A stretch of DNA of 28,444 nt. It comes from Bacillota bacterium (GTDB taxonomy: Bacteria; Bacillota; Clostridia; Lachnospirales; Lachnospiraceae). Made by a program: the position numbers and the translations under genes. Positions 6,627-15,389 of this stretch are shown here, piece after piece. The DNA is taken from contig JAEYQV010000106.1 of the NCBI GenBank assembly GCA_023409835.1, positions 1 to 28,444 of the forward strand. The letters run 5' to 3'. A model generated the notes under the pieces. It made no database searches, had not been told where the DNA came from, and saw nothing but the letters and a program-made list of their open reading frames with translations. How positions within the stretch are numbered: position 1 is the stretch's first letter; every line of letters starts with the position of its first letter.

Positions 6627-7628
6627 TTATTCACCTCCACCCTGCTCGCCGGGATAATCCGGATGCAATAACCAGCAAGCGGACTGATGATTTTTATCAG
6701 GAACAAAATGAGGCGGCATATTGGTCTGACAGATCTTCATTGCATTCTCACACCTGCTGGCGAAAGGACAACCAACCGGTGGATTTAAAAGATCCGGAGG
6801 AGTTCCGGCAATGGATACCAGTCGAACACTCCGTTCCATATCTGTCTTGGGAAGACTCTTTAATAATGCTCTTGTATAAGGATGGGAAGGTCGATAGAAA
6901 ATATCCTCCGCTGTACCCATCTCAACAATCTTACCTGCATACATAACCGCAACACGATCTGCCATACTTGCTACAACACCAAGATCATGGGTAATCAGGA
7001 TAATCGCTGTATTGGTCTTCTCTCTGATCTCCTTTAACAGATCCATGATCTGAGCCTGAATGGTAACATCCAGTGCCGTAGTCGGCTCGTCTGCTATCAG
7101 CAGCTTGGGTGCACAAGAAAGAGCCATAGCAATCATAACTCTCTGCCTCATACCACCGGAAAACTCGTGGGGGTACTGCTTGGCACGCTGCTTAGGATTT
7201 GGAATTTTTACAATTTCAAGCAAACGGAGTGCCTCCTTATGGGCTTCCTCCTGGGATAGATTCTGATGGTGGCGGATCGCTTCCGTCAGCTGCTTGCCCA
7301 CCTGCATGGTCGGGTTTAAGCAGGTCATAGGATCCTGGAAAATCATGCTGACATCCTTACCACGGATCTTCATCATTTCCTTCTCTGTAGCATGAACAAT
7401 ATCTTTCTCTGCTAATAATATCTCTCCCTTAACAATTCTTGCCGGAGGCATGGGATTCAACTTCATAATTGTCTGGGCAGTAACGCTCTTACCGCAACCG
7501 CTCTCACCAACAATCGCCAGAACTTCACCCTCTACTAAATCAAAGGTAACTCCACGGACTGCTTTAACCTCGCCGGCATAAGTATCGAAGGATACATGCA
7601 GATCTTTAACTTCTAATACTTTATTCAT
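6627..7628 (-). CDS. oppD: Oligopeptide ABC transporter, ATP-binding protein OppD
   Basis: 333 residues, partner ATPase of OppF. Walker A GESGCGKSV is at 41-49, followed by SMIFQDPMTCLNPTM (Q-loop), FSGGMRQRVMIAMAL (signature), LLIADEPTTALDVT (Walker B and D-loop) and ITHDLGV (switch His). The C-terminal oligopeptide domain includes GCPFASRCENAMKIC with the conserved Cys pattern. The ATG at 7628 has GGAGGTAACC directly upstream. That site overlaps the last codons of oppC, and only 2 bp separate the stop from oppF, so translation of the ATPases is tightly linked. Confidence 0.93.
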   Translation of the reverse strand: MNKVLEVKDLHVSFDTYAGEVKAVRGVTFDLVEGEVLAIVGESGCGKSVTAQTIMKLNPMPPARIVKGEILLAEKDIVHATEKEMMKIRGKDVSMIFQDPMTCLNPTMQVGKQLTEAIRHHQNLSQEEAHKEALRLLEIVKIPNPKQRAKQYPHEFSGGMRQRVMIAMALSCAPKLLIADEPTTALDVTIQAQIMDLLKEIREKTNTAIILITHDLGVVASMADRVAVMYAGKIVEMGTAEDIFYRPSHPYTRALLKSLPKTDMERSVRLVSIAGTPPDLLNPPVGCPFASRCENAMKICQTNMPPHFVPDKNHQSACWLLHPDYPGEQGGGE

Positions 7629-7632
7629 ATGG

Positions 7633-8571
7633 TTACCTCCTTAACTTAGGATCTAATGCATCACGTAAACCATCACCTAGCAGATTAAATGATAACATAG
7701 TTAAGCAAATGCATACAGCGGGAATGATTAGCTGGGATGGATAGGTCTGGAACGCAGCACTACCATCACTTGCAAGTATTCCCCAGCTCGGCAGCGGAAT
7801 CGGAACACCAAGGCCGATGTAGCTTAGGAATGCTTCGGTAAAAATTGCTGAAGGAATTGCTAATGTAATATTTACGATAACAACGCTTAATGTGTTCGGT
7901 ATTAAATGCCTAAAAATAATTCTGGAAGACTTCGCTCCCATGACCTTCGCAGCGGTAATGTAATCCTGCTGCTTTAAGCTCATAATCTGACCTCGTACCA
8001 ATCGGGCCATACCGGTCCATCCAACCGTTGCATAGGCAATAACCATGGTGCCTACACCCTGCTTCAGTACCATCATTAATAAGATAATGATAATCAGATA
8101 AGGAATACCATTGATAACTTCAATGATTCTCATCATAATATTATCTACTGCACCTCCCTTATATCCGGAGATACCACCATAAATAATTCCAATGATGAAG
8201 TTTACAAATACAGCGGTAATTGAAATGAATAAGGAAACTCTACCTCCTGCCCATAATCTTGTGAAAATATCACGGCCTAAGGTATCGGTACCGAATATAT
8301 GCATATGTCCATCGGTCGGATCCTTGAAAAACATACCTGCATCTGTATGAGCATAATGCTGTTCACTGATGGTGTAGGGTGATATAAACGGAACAATAAT
8401 AGACATTGCTGCAATTATGCAAATAATCACTAAGCAGATCATTGCAGCCTTATTCTTCTTTAAACGATGCATCGCATCCTTCCAATAGCTGGTACTCGGC
8501 CTAGAAATGCTCTCACTTTCCTGAGCATTGGCTCCAACCCACTCAAAACGGCTCTTCTCTATCTTCTCCAT
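7633..8571 (-). CDS. oppC: Oligopeptide ABC transporter, permease OppC
   Basis: 312 residues from the ATG at 8571. AAGGAG lies 9 nt upstream; a GTG at 8580 abuts that site and is unlikely. It has an N-terminal cytoplasmic tail, a first helix (MICLVIICIIAAMSIIVPFI) and an OppC N-domain with FGTDTLGRDIFTRL. The five-helix permease core follows, and its cytoplasmic EAA-type loop reads AAKVMGAKSSRIIFRHLIPN. It forms the membrane channel with OppB. oppB ends at 8577, leaving 5 bp between the genes. Confidence 0.92.
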   Translation of the reverse strand: MEKIEKSRFEWVGANAQESESISRPSTSYWKDAMHRLKKNKAAMICLVIICIIAAMSIIVPFISPYTISEQHYAHTDAGMFFKDPTDGHMHIFGTDTLGRDIFTRLWAGGRVSLFISITAVFVNFIIGIIYGGISGYKGGAVDNIMMRIIEVINGIPYLIIIILLMMVLKQGVGTMVIAYATVGWTGMARLVRGQIMSLKQQDYITAAKVMGAKSSRIIFRHLIPNTLSVVIVNITLAIPSAIFTEAFLSYIGLGVPIPLPSWGILASDGSAAFQTYPSQLIIPAVCICLTMLSFNLLGDGLRDALDPKLRR

Positions 8572-8576
8572 AGTTA

Positions 8577-9524
8577 TCACTCCTTTATATCCGTTAGCTT
8601 AACCCGAGGGTCGATGAAACCATAGGCAATGTCCACGATCAGATTAGCGATAACCAGGAATGCACCATAGAATAATGTTATTCCGGAAATCATCGTGTAA
8701 TCCTGTACCTGAATACTAAGCACGAAGAATTTTCCCATACCGGGTATGGAGAATATGTTTTCAACAACAAAAGCACCTGTCAGTACAGCTGCGGCAATGG
8801 GTCCTAATACGGTAATAACCGGCATTATGGCATTACGAACAGCATGCTTCCAGATAATCTTCTTCTGTGACAGCCCTTTTGATTTCGCTGTCTTAATATA
8901 ATCCTGCCCAAGGACGTCCAGCATACTGGTTCTCATTAATCTAGAGATCGTAGCCAGAGAGCCGAAGCTTAGAGCAAAGGCAGGAAGAATCTTGCTGGAG
9001 AAGGTGCTCCAGCCCGTAATCGGGAAGATTCTCAGTCCCGTTAACTGGAACAGCTTTAATCCTAAGAAATACTGCAGCAGGGAACCTACGATAAAGCCCG
9101 GCACGGATACGCCGATAATCGCTATAAGCATCGAAATGGTATCCCATTTTGTGCCTCTCTTTACTGCCGCTACAATACCGAGTAATACCCCCATGATTGT
9201 AGCAAAAATTAGTGATCTGATACCCAAATCAAAAGAATATGGAAATGCTTGTGCAATTATATCTGTTACGGGACGATTGTTATAATGCATGGAAAGACCA
9301 AGATCTCCCCGGAAAACATTCTTAACATACATAATAAACTGAGTCATTACAGGCTTATCCAGTCCATATTTTGCATTTAATGCAGCCATTGTTTCCTTGG
9401 GAATCGCTTTCTCACCAACAAAGGGATCACCGGGAAGCATACGCATCATGAAAAAAGTTAAAGCCACTAGTGCGAGTAAGGTTAGAAACGCATAAAACAA
9501 CCGTTTAACAATATATTTAACCAC
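8577..9524 (-). CDS. oppB: Oligopeptide ABC transporter, permease OppB
   Basis: 315 residues with six predicted helices. The protein opens with KYIVKRLFYAFLTLLALV, as in OppB/DppB, and has MRMLPGDPF and an EAA loop TAKSKGLSQKKIIWKHAVRN that docks an ATPase. The frame begins with GTG at 9524 behind GGAGG (9532-9536) at 7 nt; the overlapping ATG at 9526 is out of frame. It is the first gene of a four-gene unit (B, C, D, F) with its own predicted promoter at 9733-9761 and a 200-nt leader that can fold strongly. Confidence 0.92.
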   Translation of the reverse strand: MVKYIVKRLFYAFLTLLALVALTFFMMRMLPGDPFVGEKAIPKETMAALNAKYGLDKPVMTQFIMYVKNVFRGDLGLSMHYNNRPVTDIIAQAFPYSFDLGIRSLIFATIMGVLLGIVAAVKRGTKWDTISMLIAIIGVSVPGFIVGSLLQYFLGLKLFQLTGLRIFPITGWSTFSSKILPAFALSFGSLATISRLMRTSMLDVLGQDYIKTAKSKGLSQKKIIWKHAVRNAIMPVITVLGPIAAAVLTGAFVVENIFSIPGMGKFFVLSIQVQDYTMISGITLFYGAFLVIANLIVDIAYGFIDPRVKLTDIKE

Positions 9525-9570
9525 ATGCTTTCCTCCTTTCTATCATTTTATTTTTCTAATGGAACATATA

Positions 9571-9704
9571 AGCGCTTACGTCTTAAGAATTGATATCCTA
9601 TATTGCTTTTGTATTTTACTGGCAATGCAATAGTTTAAACTCTTAAAGCGCCAGGCTATAATAATCAAAAGTAATATAGGATGGCAATTCTATCCGTATA
9701 AGCT
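9571..9704 (-). other. Long imperfect fold-back in the oppBCDF leader
   Basis: A 25-nt arm at 9587-9611 pairs with 9666-9690 at 22 of 25 positions, with no gap. Inside, TATTTTAC...TGGC pairs with GCCAGGCTATAATA; outside, 9571-9585 pairs partly with 9691-9704. It has no T-run on either strand, so it is not an intrinsic terminator. It lies between the predicted oppB promoter and the ribosome binding site and may control stability or translation of the transporter mRNA. The stretch 9525-9570 holds the ribosome binding site and nothing else recognised. Confidence 0.6.
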
Positions 9705-9732
9705 CAATGTCCTTCACTGTAAATACCGTTAT

Positions 9733-9761
9733 ATTATACTATATAATAACACATCTGTCGT
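9733..9761 (-). promoter_or_regulatory. Predicted internal promoter for oppBCDF
   Basis: On the minus strand: -35 ACGACA (9756-9761), 17-bp spacer, -10 TATAAT (9733-9738). The start would be near 9726, about 200 nt before oppB. Because oppA has its own terminator just upstream, this promoter would let the transporter core be made separately from its binding protein. Confidence 0.55.
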
Positions 9762-9809
9762 GCTTTTTTTCGATTTTTTTCGAGGGGATTTCTGGGGAAT
9801 GCATCTAAA

Positions 9810-9855
9810 CAAAAGTGTAGTGCGGGTTGCTATAGTACAGCCCGCACCACTTTTG
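9810..9855 (-). terminator. Terminator or attenuator after oppA
   Basis: CAAAAGTG (9810-9817) and GTGCGGG-T-TG pair with CA-G-CCCGCAC and CACTTTTG (9848-9855), a strong stem of about 17 bp with small bulges. On the minus strand it follows oppA by 22 nt and runs into TTTAG. The U-tract is short, so partial read-through into oppBCDF is possible. Confidence 0.7.
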
Positions 9856-9877
9856 ATGATTCTGCTAAATACAAAAA

Positions 9878-11524
9878 TTATTTTGCTAATTTGATATATC
9901 TGTAGTTCATATCCTGGAATGCGGTTCTTGTTACACCGGAGACAATCTTTCCGCTGTAAACATACTCTCTGGATCTCCAGTAGATAGGTCCGATCGGAAG
10001 CTCTTCGATGATAATCTTCTCCATCTGTTTGAATAACTCCAGACGCTTATTCGGATCAAGCTCTTTACGAACATCTGCTACTAATTTGTCATACTCAGCG
10101 TTAGCAAAGCTTGAGTGGTTATTACCGTTGGTGGACTCATACAGATCCAGGAAGGTCATAGGATCATTATAGTCAGGACCCCATAATGCCATTACCATGG
10201 AGAAGTCTTCATTCTGCATTCTTTCAATTCTGCTCTTGAAAGGCATAGATTCCACTTCAATTTCAATACCGAGATTAGTCTTTAACTGCTCCTGTACGAA
10301 GGATGCATATTTAACTGCTGTATCACCATCATCACTAATCATAGTAAGCTTAATGGTGTCTACTCCTAATTCTTCTTTTGCTTTCTTCAGATACTCTTCT
10401 GCCTTAGCCTTGTCAAATACAGGCTGAAGTTCACCAACCTCACCCTGGAAGCTCTTTCCGTTGATCTTAATGATCGGAGGAGTAAAGGAGGTAGCCGGCT
10501 TTGAAGTATTCTTAATGATGGAATCTACGAATGCCTGCTTATCAATTGCATTGATAATTGCTTTACGAAGATTCTTATTCTTCAGCATCGGATCAACATG
10601 GTTAAACTCTAAGTAAGCAGCAGCACCATCATCATATACACTTACGGGATAATTCTCTGCTCTTAAGCCCTTTGCCTGATCGCCGTTAACACCGATAATG
10701 TCAACTTCACCAGCTTTGAAGGCATTCAATGCAGCATTGGTATCTTTAATCATAACCATTGTAATCTTGTCAAGAGATATCTTGTCCTTATCAGGATAAT
10801 CCTGGTTCTTTTCAAGAACGATCTTGCTCTCATGTTCCCAAGAAGTCATCTTGAACGGTCCGTTATAAGCCATCTTGTCAGCGTCGGTACCATAAGCTTC
10901 GCCAAACTCTTTGTATGCCTTCTCGTTAACAGGTGCGAATACACCGAAAGCTAACTGGGAGAGGAAATACTCTGTAGGGTTCTCTAAGGTTATCTCTAAC
11001 TGATAATCGGAAAGTGCCTTGAAACCAAGTTCCTCTGCACCAACCTCGCCATTGTAGAACTTACTTCCGTTCTTGAATACGAATCCGAAGGATGCATACT
11101 CTGCAGCATATGCAGGATCAAGAAGAGCTGTCCATGCAAAAATAAAGTCTTTAGCGGTTACCGGCTCACCATTACTCCACTTCATATCTTCACGAAGATT
11201 GAAGGTATATGTAAGCTTGTCATCGCTAACCTTATAATCTTTAGCAACACCGGGGATAGGCTGGTCATTCTCGTCTAACATCATCAGATTCTCAATAATA
11301 TGACGAAGAACTGTAAAGGATGTAGAATCTGTCATGGTGATGGAGCTCATTTCCGGGGGCTCAGATGCGATATTAACTGTGATTTCATTAGCAGCAGGTG
11401 TGCCGGGGTATAAGCTTCTGTCTTCAGAGCCCCCAGCATCTTTTTTCTTTGTGCCGCAAGCTGTCAACATCGAAACGGACATTGTAGCAACTAAGACAAC
11501 GGCAAGCAGTTTCTTAATTTTCAT
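9878..11524 (-). CDS. oppA: Oligopeptide-binding lipoprotein OppA (solute-binding protein family 5)
   Basis: 548 residues. A lipoprotein signal peptide (MKIKK, a hydrophobic stretch, then the lipobox L20-T21-A22 before Cys23) anchors it outside the membrane. The mature protein is a family 5 peptide-binding protein. It has EPPEMSSITMTDSTSF near the N-terminus, TYTFNLREDMKWSNGEPVTAKDFIFAW, and ALWGPDYNDPMTFLDLY in the C-terminal lobe. It captures peptides and delivers them to OppB-OppC. It is separated from oppB by 353 bp with a terminator and a second promoter, an arrangement that favours more binding protein than channel. GGAGGAG precedes the ATG. The ligand is not determinable here. Confidence 0.93.
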   Translation of the reverse strand: MKIKKLLAVVLVATMSVSMLTACGTKKKDAGGSEDRSLYPGTPAANEITVNIASEPPEMSSITMTDSTSFTVLRHIIENLMMLDENDQPIPGVAKDYKVSDDKLTYTFNLREDMKWSNGEPVTAKDFIFAWTALLDPAYAAEYASFGFVFKNGSKFYNGEVGAEELGFKALSDYQLEITLENPTEYFLSQLAFGVFAPVNEKAYKEFGEAYGTDADKMAYNGPFKMTSWEHESKIVLEKNQDYPDKDKISLDKITMVMIKDTNAALNAFKAGEVDIIGVNGDQAKGLRAENYPVSVYDDGAAAYLEFNHVDPMLKNKNLRKAIINAIDKQAFVDSIIKNTSKPATSFTPPIIKINGKSFQGEVGELQPVFDKAKAEEYLKKAKEELGVDTIKLTMISDDGDTAVKYASFVQEQLKTNLGIEIEVESMPFKSRIERMQNEDFSMVMALWGPDYNDPMTFLDLYESTNGNNHSSFANAEYDKLVADVRKELDPNKRLELFKQMEKIIIEELPIGPIYWRSREYVYSGKIVSGVTRTAFQDMNYRYIKLAK

Positions 11525-11555
11525 AAATTAAAATCTCCTCCTTTTTCTATACAAA

Positions 11556-11584
11556 AAGGAAGTATATTAGTAATATACTTCCTT
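11556..11584 (-). promoter_or_regulatory. Perfect 14-bp inverted repeat at the start of the oppA transcript
   Basis: AAGGAAGTATATTA (11556-11569) and TAATATACTTCCTT (11571-11584) are exact reverse complements around one G. The repeat starts about 13 nt after the predicted transcription start of oppA and ends 15 nt before its ribosome binding site. It could be a 5' stabilising hairpin or an operator just downstream of the promoter. Confidence 0.75.
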
Positions 11585-11603
11585 AGTATATAATGATGCT
11601 ACA

Positions 11604-11632
11604 ATCATAATACAAATCAATAAAATAGTCAA
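11604..11632 (-). promoter_or_regulatory. Predicted oppA promoter
   Basis: On the minus strand: -35 TTGACT (11627-11632), 17-bp spacer, -10 TATGAT (11604-11609). Both hexamers are close to the SigmaA consensus. The predicted start is near 11597. Confidence 0.7.
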
Positions 11633-11708
11633 GAAAATTACTATTATTAATAATTATTCATTTCCTGTTTTAATTATACTTGTGTTTCTTCCCACTTGTT
11701 TTACTATC

Positions 11709-11735
11709 ACAAATTAACCTCCAAATCATATAATA
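11709..11735 (+). promoter_or_regulatory. SigmaK-like promoter of dpaAB
   Basis: CATATAATA (11727-11735) fits the SigmaK -10 pattern CATA-N3-TA, and AC (11709-11710) stands 16 bp upstream, as in the short SigmaK -35. Dipicolinate synthase is made in the mother cell late in sporulation, so SigmaK control is expected. SigmaE shares much of this -10 and cannot be excluded. Confidence 0.5.
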
Positions 11736-11784
11736 TGGCATAACCACTCTATGAAAGCCTGACGCACAGTCTTAGGAGGTTATT

Positions 11785-12690
11785 ATGTCCTCTCTGTTTG
11801 ATATCGGTATTTTCGGCGGCGACCTTCGCCAGGTATATATGGCTTCAGCCTTCCTGTCCAAAGGTTTCCGTGTTGCAACGTATCATTTGGCCGATCAGCT
11901 GAATAATTACTTAGATTCACAGGCTGTAGCCTATTCTAAAAATTATGGAACTGCGCATACCTTAAGTGAATTATTTGAAAATAGTACGATACTGATCGGT
12001 CCGATACCAATGTCCCGAGACCAGATTACGATAAATTCAAAGAATACCCCTCAGGATCTTACTATTGCACATGCCGCATATCTGTTACGGGAAACCCATA
12101 TCCTGGTAGGCGGGGATATTCCCTCTCCTCTGACCGACCTCTGCAAAATAAAGCATATTCCTTATTATGATTTAATGAAGGATGAGCGAATCGTTATTAT
12201 GAATGCAATCGCCACTGCAGAAGGAACCATCATGGAAGCAGTCCGCAGCAGTGACATAAATCTTCATGGGAGCAATTGTCTGGTGCTCGGTTATGGACGC
12301 TGCGCAAAGGTACTAGCCCAGAAGCTCAGAGCACTGGATGCTTATGTTACAGTAGCCGCCAGAAACAGGGAGGCCCTGGCCTATGCGACCGCAGCAGGTC
12401 ATAATGCTATCCAGCTTTCCAACATGAAATGCATCCTGCCCTCTTTTCAATTCATATTTAATACCGTCCCCTCCTTTATCATGGATAAGGATTGCTTGAA
12501 TCTGGTAGATCCCCATGCGGTCCTAATCGATATTTCTTCTGCTCCGGGAGGCATTGATTTTGATTATGCTGCAACACTTAAACTGAATGCAAAGCTATGT
12601 CTGGGTCTTCCGGGCAAAGTAGCTCCCAAGACATCTTCTGATATTCTTGTTACTGAAATTATTACTTATCTAAAAGAAAGAAGTGATTAA
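11785..12690 (+). CDS. dpaA: Dipicolinate synthase subunit A
   Basis: 301 residues. With DpaB it oxidises a dihydrodipicolinate-derived intermediate of the lysine pathway to dipicolinic acid, the calcium-chelating core molecule of heat-resistant spores; it acts in the mother cell. The N-terminal domain begins with IGIFGGDLRQVYMA, matching the GGDxRQ of SpoVFA. A Rossmann motif lies near residue 168 (LGYGRCAKVLA), and the C-terminus has the family's DISSAPGGIDF and GLPGKVAPKTSSDIL. AGGAGG stands 7 nt before the ATG. The stop is followed immediately by the dpaB ATG. The presence of this pair marks the organism as a spore former. Confidence 0.93.
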   Translation: MSSLFDIGIFGGDLRQVYMASAFLSKGFRVATYHLADQLNNYLDSQAVAYSKNYGTAHTLSELFENSTILIGPIPMSRDQITINSKNTPQDLTIAHAAYLLRETHILVGGDIPSPLTDLCKIKHIPYYDLMKDERIVIMNAIATAEGTIMEAVRSSDINLHGSNCLVLGYGRCAKVLAQKLRALDAYVTVAARNREALAYATAAGHNAIQLSNMKCILPSFQFIFNTVPSFIMDKDCLNLVDPHAVLIDISSAPGGIDFDYAATLKLNAKLCLGLPGKVAPKTSSDILVTEIITYLKERSD

Positions 12691-13278
12691 ATGACCCTAA
12701 GCAAAAAAAACGTAGGCTTCGCTTTCACCGGATCATTTTGCACTTATGATAGAGTTTTCCCCGAGATTGAACATCTGATTTCGGAAGAAGCCAATGTATA
12801 TACTATTTTTTCGGAACGCTCCGGTTCCCTGGACACCCGTTTCGGAAAGGCTGCTGACTTTCTTGCACGGGCAGAAAAAATCACCGGAAGAGCACCGGTT
12901 ACAACCATTGTAGAAGCAGAAAAATTCGGACCGAGCAACCTGCTTGACGTCCTTCTCATAGCTCCCTGCACCGGCAACACCCTGGCTAAGCTTGCCTGCG
13001 GTATTACGGATTCGCCGGTCTTAATGGCAGCAAAGGGGCATTTAAGGAACAGTAAACCGGTCGTTATCGCCGTATCCACCAATGATGCTCTGGGCGCAAA
13101 TATGAAGAATATCGGCTTGCTGATGAATTCGAAAAATCTGTTCTTTGTTCCCTTCAGCCAGGATAACTATAAAATGAAACCCAATTCCATGGTAGCTGAT
13201 TTCGGCCTTATACTTCCCTCCCTGACAGAGGCATTGCAGGGTAGGCAGCTCCAGCCGATCATCTTAAGTCCCAAATAG
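12691..13278 (+). CDS. dpaB: Dipicolinate synthase subunit B
   Basis: 195 residues, a flavoprotein-fold (UbiX/Dfp-like) subunit that works with DpaA. It begins with KKNVGFAFTGSFCTYDRVFPEI, keeps the LLIAPCTGNTLAKLACGITDSPV block seen in SpoVFB, and ends with a segment matching the usual ...KPNSMVADF... region. Its ATG abuts the dpaA stop with no gap, and GAAAGAAG at the end of dpaA serves as the ribosome binding site. A terminator-like hairpin follows about 65 bp after the stop. Confidence 0.93.
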   Translation: MTLSKKNVGFAFTGSFCTYDRVFPEIEHLISEEANVYTIFSERSGSLDTRFGKAADFLARAEKITGRAPVTTIVEAEKFGPSNLLDVLLIAPCTGNTLAKLACGITDSPVLMAAKGHLRNSKPVVIAVSTNDALGANMKNIGLLMNSKNLFFVPFSQDNYKMKPNSMVADFGLILPSLTEALQGRQLQPIILSPK

Positions 13279-13340
13279 CAGAAATGAAATCGATCAGCAG
13301 CCCAGTCTCTCATAACTATTATATTCAAATATGAAAAGCA

Positions 13341-13385
13341 AGGGTGCTTACGAATTCTTTTTTAGGATATCGGAGCACCTTTTAT
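13341..13385 (+). terminator. Terminator between dpaB and asnB
   Basis: GGTGCT (13343-13348) pairs with AGCACC (13374-13379), with a partial inner stem (CGAAT with ATATCG) and then TTTT. Because only 60 bp separate it from the asnB start and I see no convincing promoter between, it could also be a partial attenuator. Confidence 0.6.
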
Positions 13386-13444
13386 CTTTGCAAACATTGT
13401 GCTGCCGCCCAAATTCGCGGGTTATTGGCAGAATGGAGGTTATC

Positions 13445-15295
13445 ATGTGCGGAATAGCCGGTTTCAGCAATATGAATGCGGACTATACGAAGGAGCAGAC
13501 GAAGTGGCATGCAATACTGGACAAAATGAAGTGTGCCCTGTCCCATAGAGGGCCGGATGATGAAGGGGATTTTCTGTTCCCGCAGATTGGATTTGCTCAT
13601 ACCAGGCTATCCATAATTGATTTGAATCGCGGACATCAGCCAATCACAAAATACAAATTCGGAGTCTCCTACACCATCGTCTATAATGGCGAAATCTATA
13701 ATACGGCGGAATTAAGGGATAATCTGATCCGTATGGGCTATACCTTTAAAACCAATACGGACACCGAGGTAATCCTGACCGGGTATATGGCCTTCGGCTG
13801 TGATTTTGTAAAGGAGCTGAATGGGATCTTCTCCTTTGCTATCTGGGATGATAATGACGGTGCTCTGCTTCTGTTTCGGGACCGGCTTGGAATTAAGCCG
13901 CTGTTCTATACCGTCTGCCAGGATACTCTTGTCTTTGCATCGGAAATCAAAGCTTTATTCGAGTTTCCCGGAATTAAGCCCCGGGTGGATTCCACCGGGT
14001 TATGTGAGATATTTGCACTGGGGCCGGCTAAAACCTATGGGTCCGGTGTCTTTCAGGGTGTGAAGGAGGTACTGCCGGGAAACTATCTTCGATACGATAA
14101 GAACGGTATCCGGGAACTTCCCTACTGGGCCCTGATCAGCAGCCCCCATACCGACTCCTATGAGGATACTGTCGAACGTACTTCCTTCCTATTATATGAC
14201 TCAGTGAAACGGCAAATGATTTCTGATATTCCCATCTGCACCTTCCTGTCCGGAGGCGTGGACAGCAGCCTCGTTACGGCGATCTGCGCAAAGGAGCTTA
14301 AGAAAATCGGAAAACAGATCGAGACCTACTCCTTTGACTTTGAGGATAATTCGAAGCATTTTAAATCCAATTCCTTCCAACCTTCACAGGATCGCCCCTA
14401 TGTCGACATCATGGTTGAGGCTGTCGGCAGCAAGCATACTTATCTGGAATGCAATAATGACGATCTGGCCGATAAATTGTATCAGGCAGTAGACTCCCGG
14501 GACCTGCCCAATATGGCGGATGTGGAGTCCTCTCTGTTACATTTCTGCAGTATCGTTGCTAAGAGAAACCGGGTTGCCTTAACCGGTGAATGTGCGGATG
14601 AGATCTTCGGCGGCTATCCCTGGTTCCATAACCCGGAAATCATGTCTGCCCACAGCTTCCCCTGGTCGATGAATCTGGAGACCAGAAAGCTTCTGTTATC
14701 TGACGACTTCCTATCAACCGTAGATCTGGAGGGATATGCACAGGCTGCTTATGACAAATCCATCGCCGAGACACCGCAGCTTACGGGAGAAGGCAGAACA
14801 GAGGCTCGCCGCAGGGAAATCGCTTATCTGAACCTGAAGTGGTTCATGGCAACTCTGCTGGACCGGATGGACCGCTGCAGTATGTATTCCGGTTTGGAGG
14901 CCCGAGTACCGTTCGCAGACCATCGTATTGTAGAATATATCTGGAATGTCCCCTGGGAGATGAAGGCTCCGAACGGAGTGGTGAAGGGATTATTGCGGGA
15001 TGCCGGCAAAGGGTTAATTCCGGATGAAATCCTGTTCCGCAAAAAGAGTCCTTATCCTAAAACTTATCATCCTGAATATGAGAAACTGTTAGGTAATCGT
15101 TTACTCGAGGTCCTGGACAATTCAAACGCACCGATCCATCCCTTAGTCGACAGAAAAAAGATTGATCGCTTTCTTGCCTCCCCCTCTGATTACGGTAAAC
15201 CCTGGTATGGGCAGCTGATGGCAGGGCCACAGCTGATCGCATATCTTCTGCAGGTCAACTACTGGTTGGAGAAGTATAAAATCGAACTGGTATAG
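13445..15295 (+). CDS. asnB: Asparagine synthetase (glutamine-hydrolysing)
   Basis: 616 residues. It converts aspartate, glutamine and ATP to asparagine and glutamate. The start is the ATG at 13445, which puts Cys2 (MCGIAGF) at the N-terminus; that Cys is the glutaminase nucleophile and must be exposed after Met removal. GGAGG sits 5 nt upstream, so the in-frame extension back to 13331 is not coding. The glutaminase domain (about 1-210) shows SHRGPDDEGDF, TRLSIIDL and VYNGEIYN. The synthetase domain has the PP-loop SGGVDSS at 269-275 and TGECADEIFGGYPW further on. The long type resembles Bacillus AsnB/AsnO. The AsnO-like role in sporulation is suggested only by its position behind dpaAB. Confidence 0.92.
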   Translation: MCGIAGFSNMNADYTKEQTKWHAILDKMKCALSHRGPDDEGDFLFPQIGFAHTRLSIIDLNRGHQPITKYKFGVSYTIVYNGEIYNTAELRDNLIRMGYTFKTNTDTEVILTGYMAFGCDFVKELNGIFSFAIWDDNDGALLLFRDRLGIKPLFYTVCQDTLVFASEIKALFEFPGIKPRVDSTGLCEIFALGPAKTYGSGVFQGVKEVLPGNYLRYDKNGIRELPYWALISSPHTDSYEDTVERTSFLLYDSVKRQMISDIPICTFLSGGVDSSLVTAICAKELKKIGKQIETYSFDFEDNSKHFKSNSFQPSQDRPYVDIMVEAVGSKHTYLECNNDDLADKLYQAVDSRDLPNMADVESSLLHFCSIVAKRNRVALTGECADEIFGGYPWFHNPEIMSAHSFPWSMNLETRKLLLSDDFLSTVDLEGYAQAAYDKSIAETPQLTGEGRTEARRREIAYLNLKWFMATLLDRMDRCSMYSGLEARVPFADHRIVEYIWNVPWEMKAPNGVVKGLLRDAGKGLIPDEILFRKKSPYPKTYHPEYEKLLGNRLLEVLDNSNAPIHPLVDRKKIDRFLASPSDYGKPWYGQLMAGPQLIAYLLQVNYWLEKYKIELV

Positions 15296-15389
15296 AATTC
15301 TTCCGGGGGGATAATGTCAGAAGCTGGAGTGTTTATGGAATTCAACGAAGGTTAAGGCTTACGAATGCTATGTGTGCATATATAAAGGG

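Noticed and set aside
13331..13444. In-frame upstream extension of asparagine synthetase (38 extra residues)
   Set aside because: The glutaminase needs Cys as residue 2; ATG 13445 has GGAGG at 5 nt, and the extension runs through the dpaB terminator hairpin.
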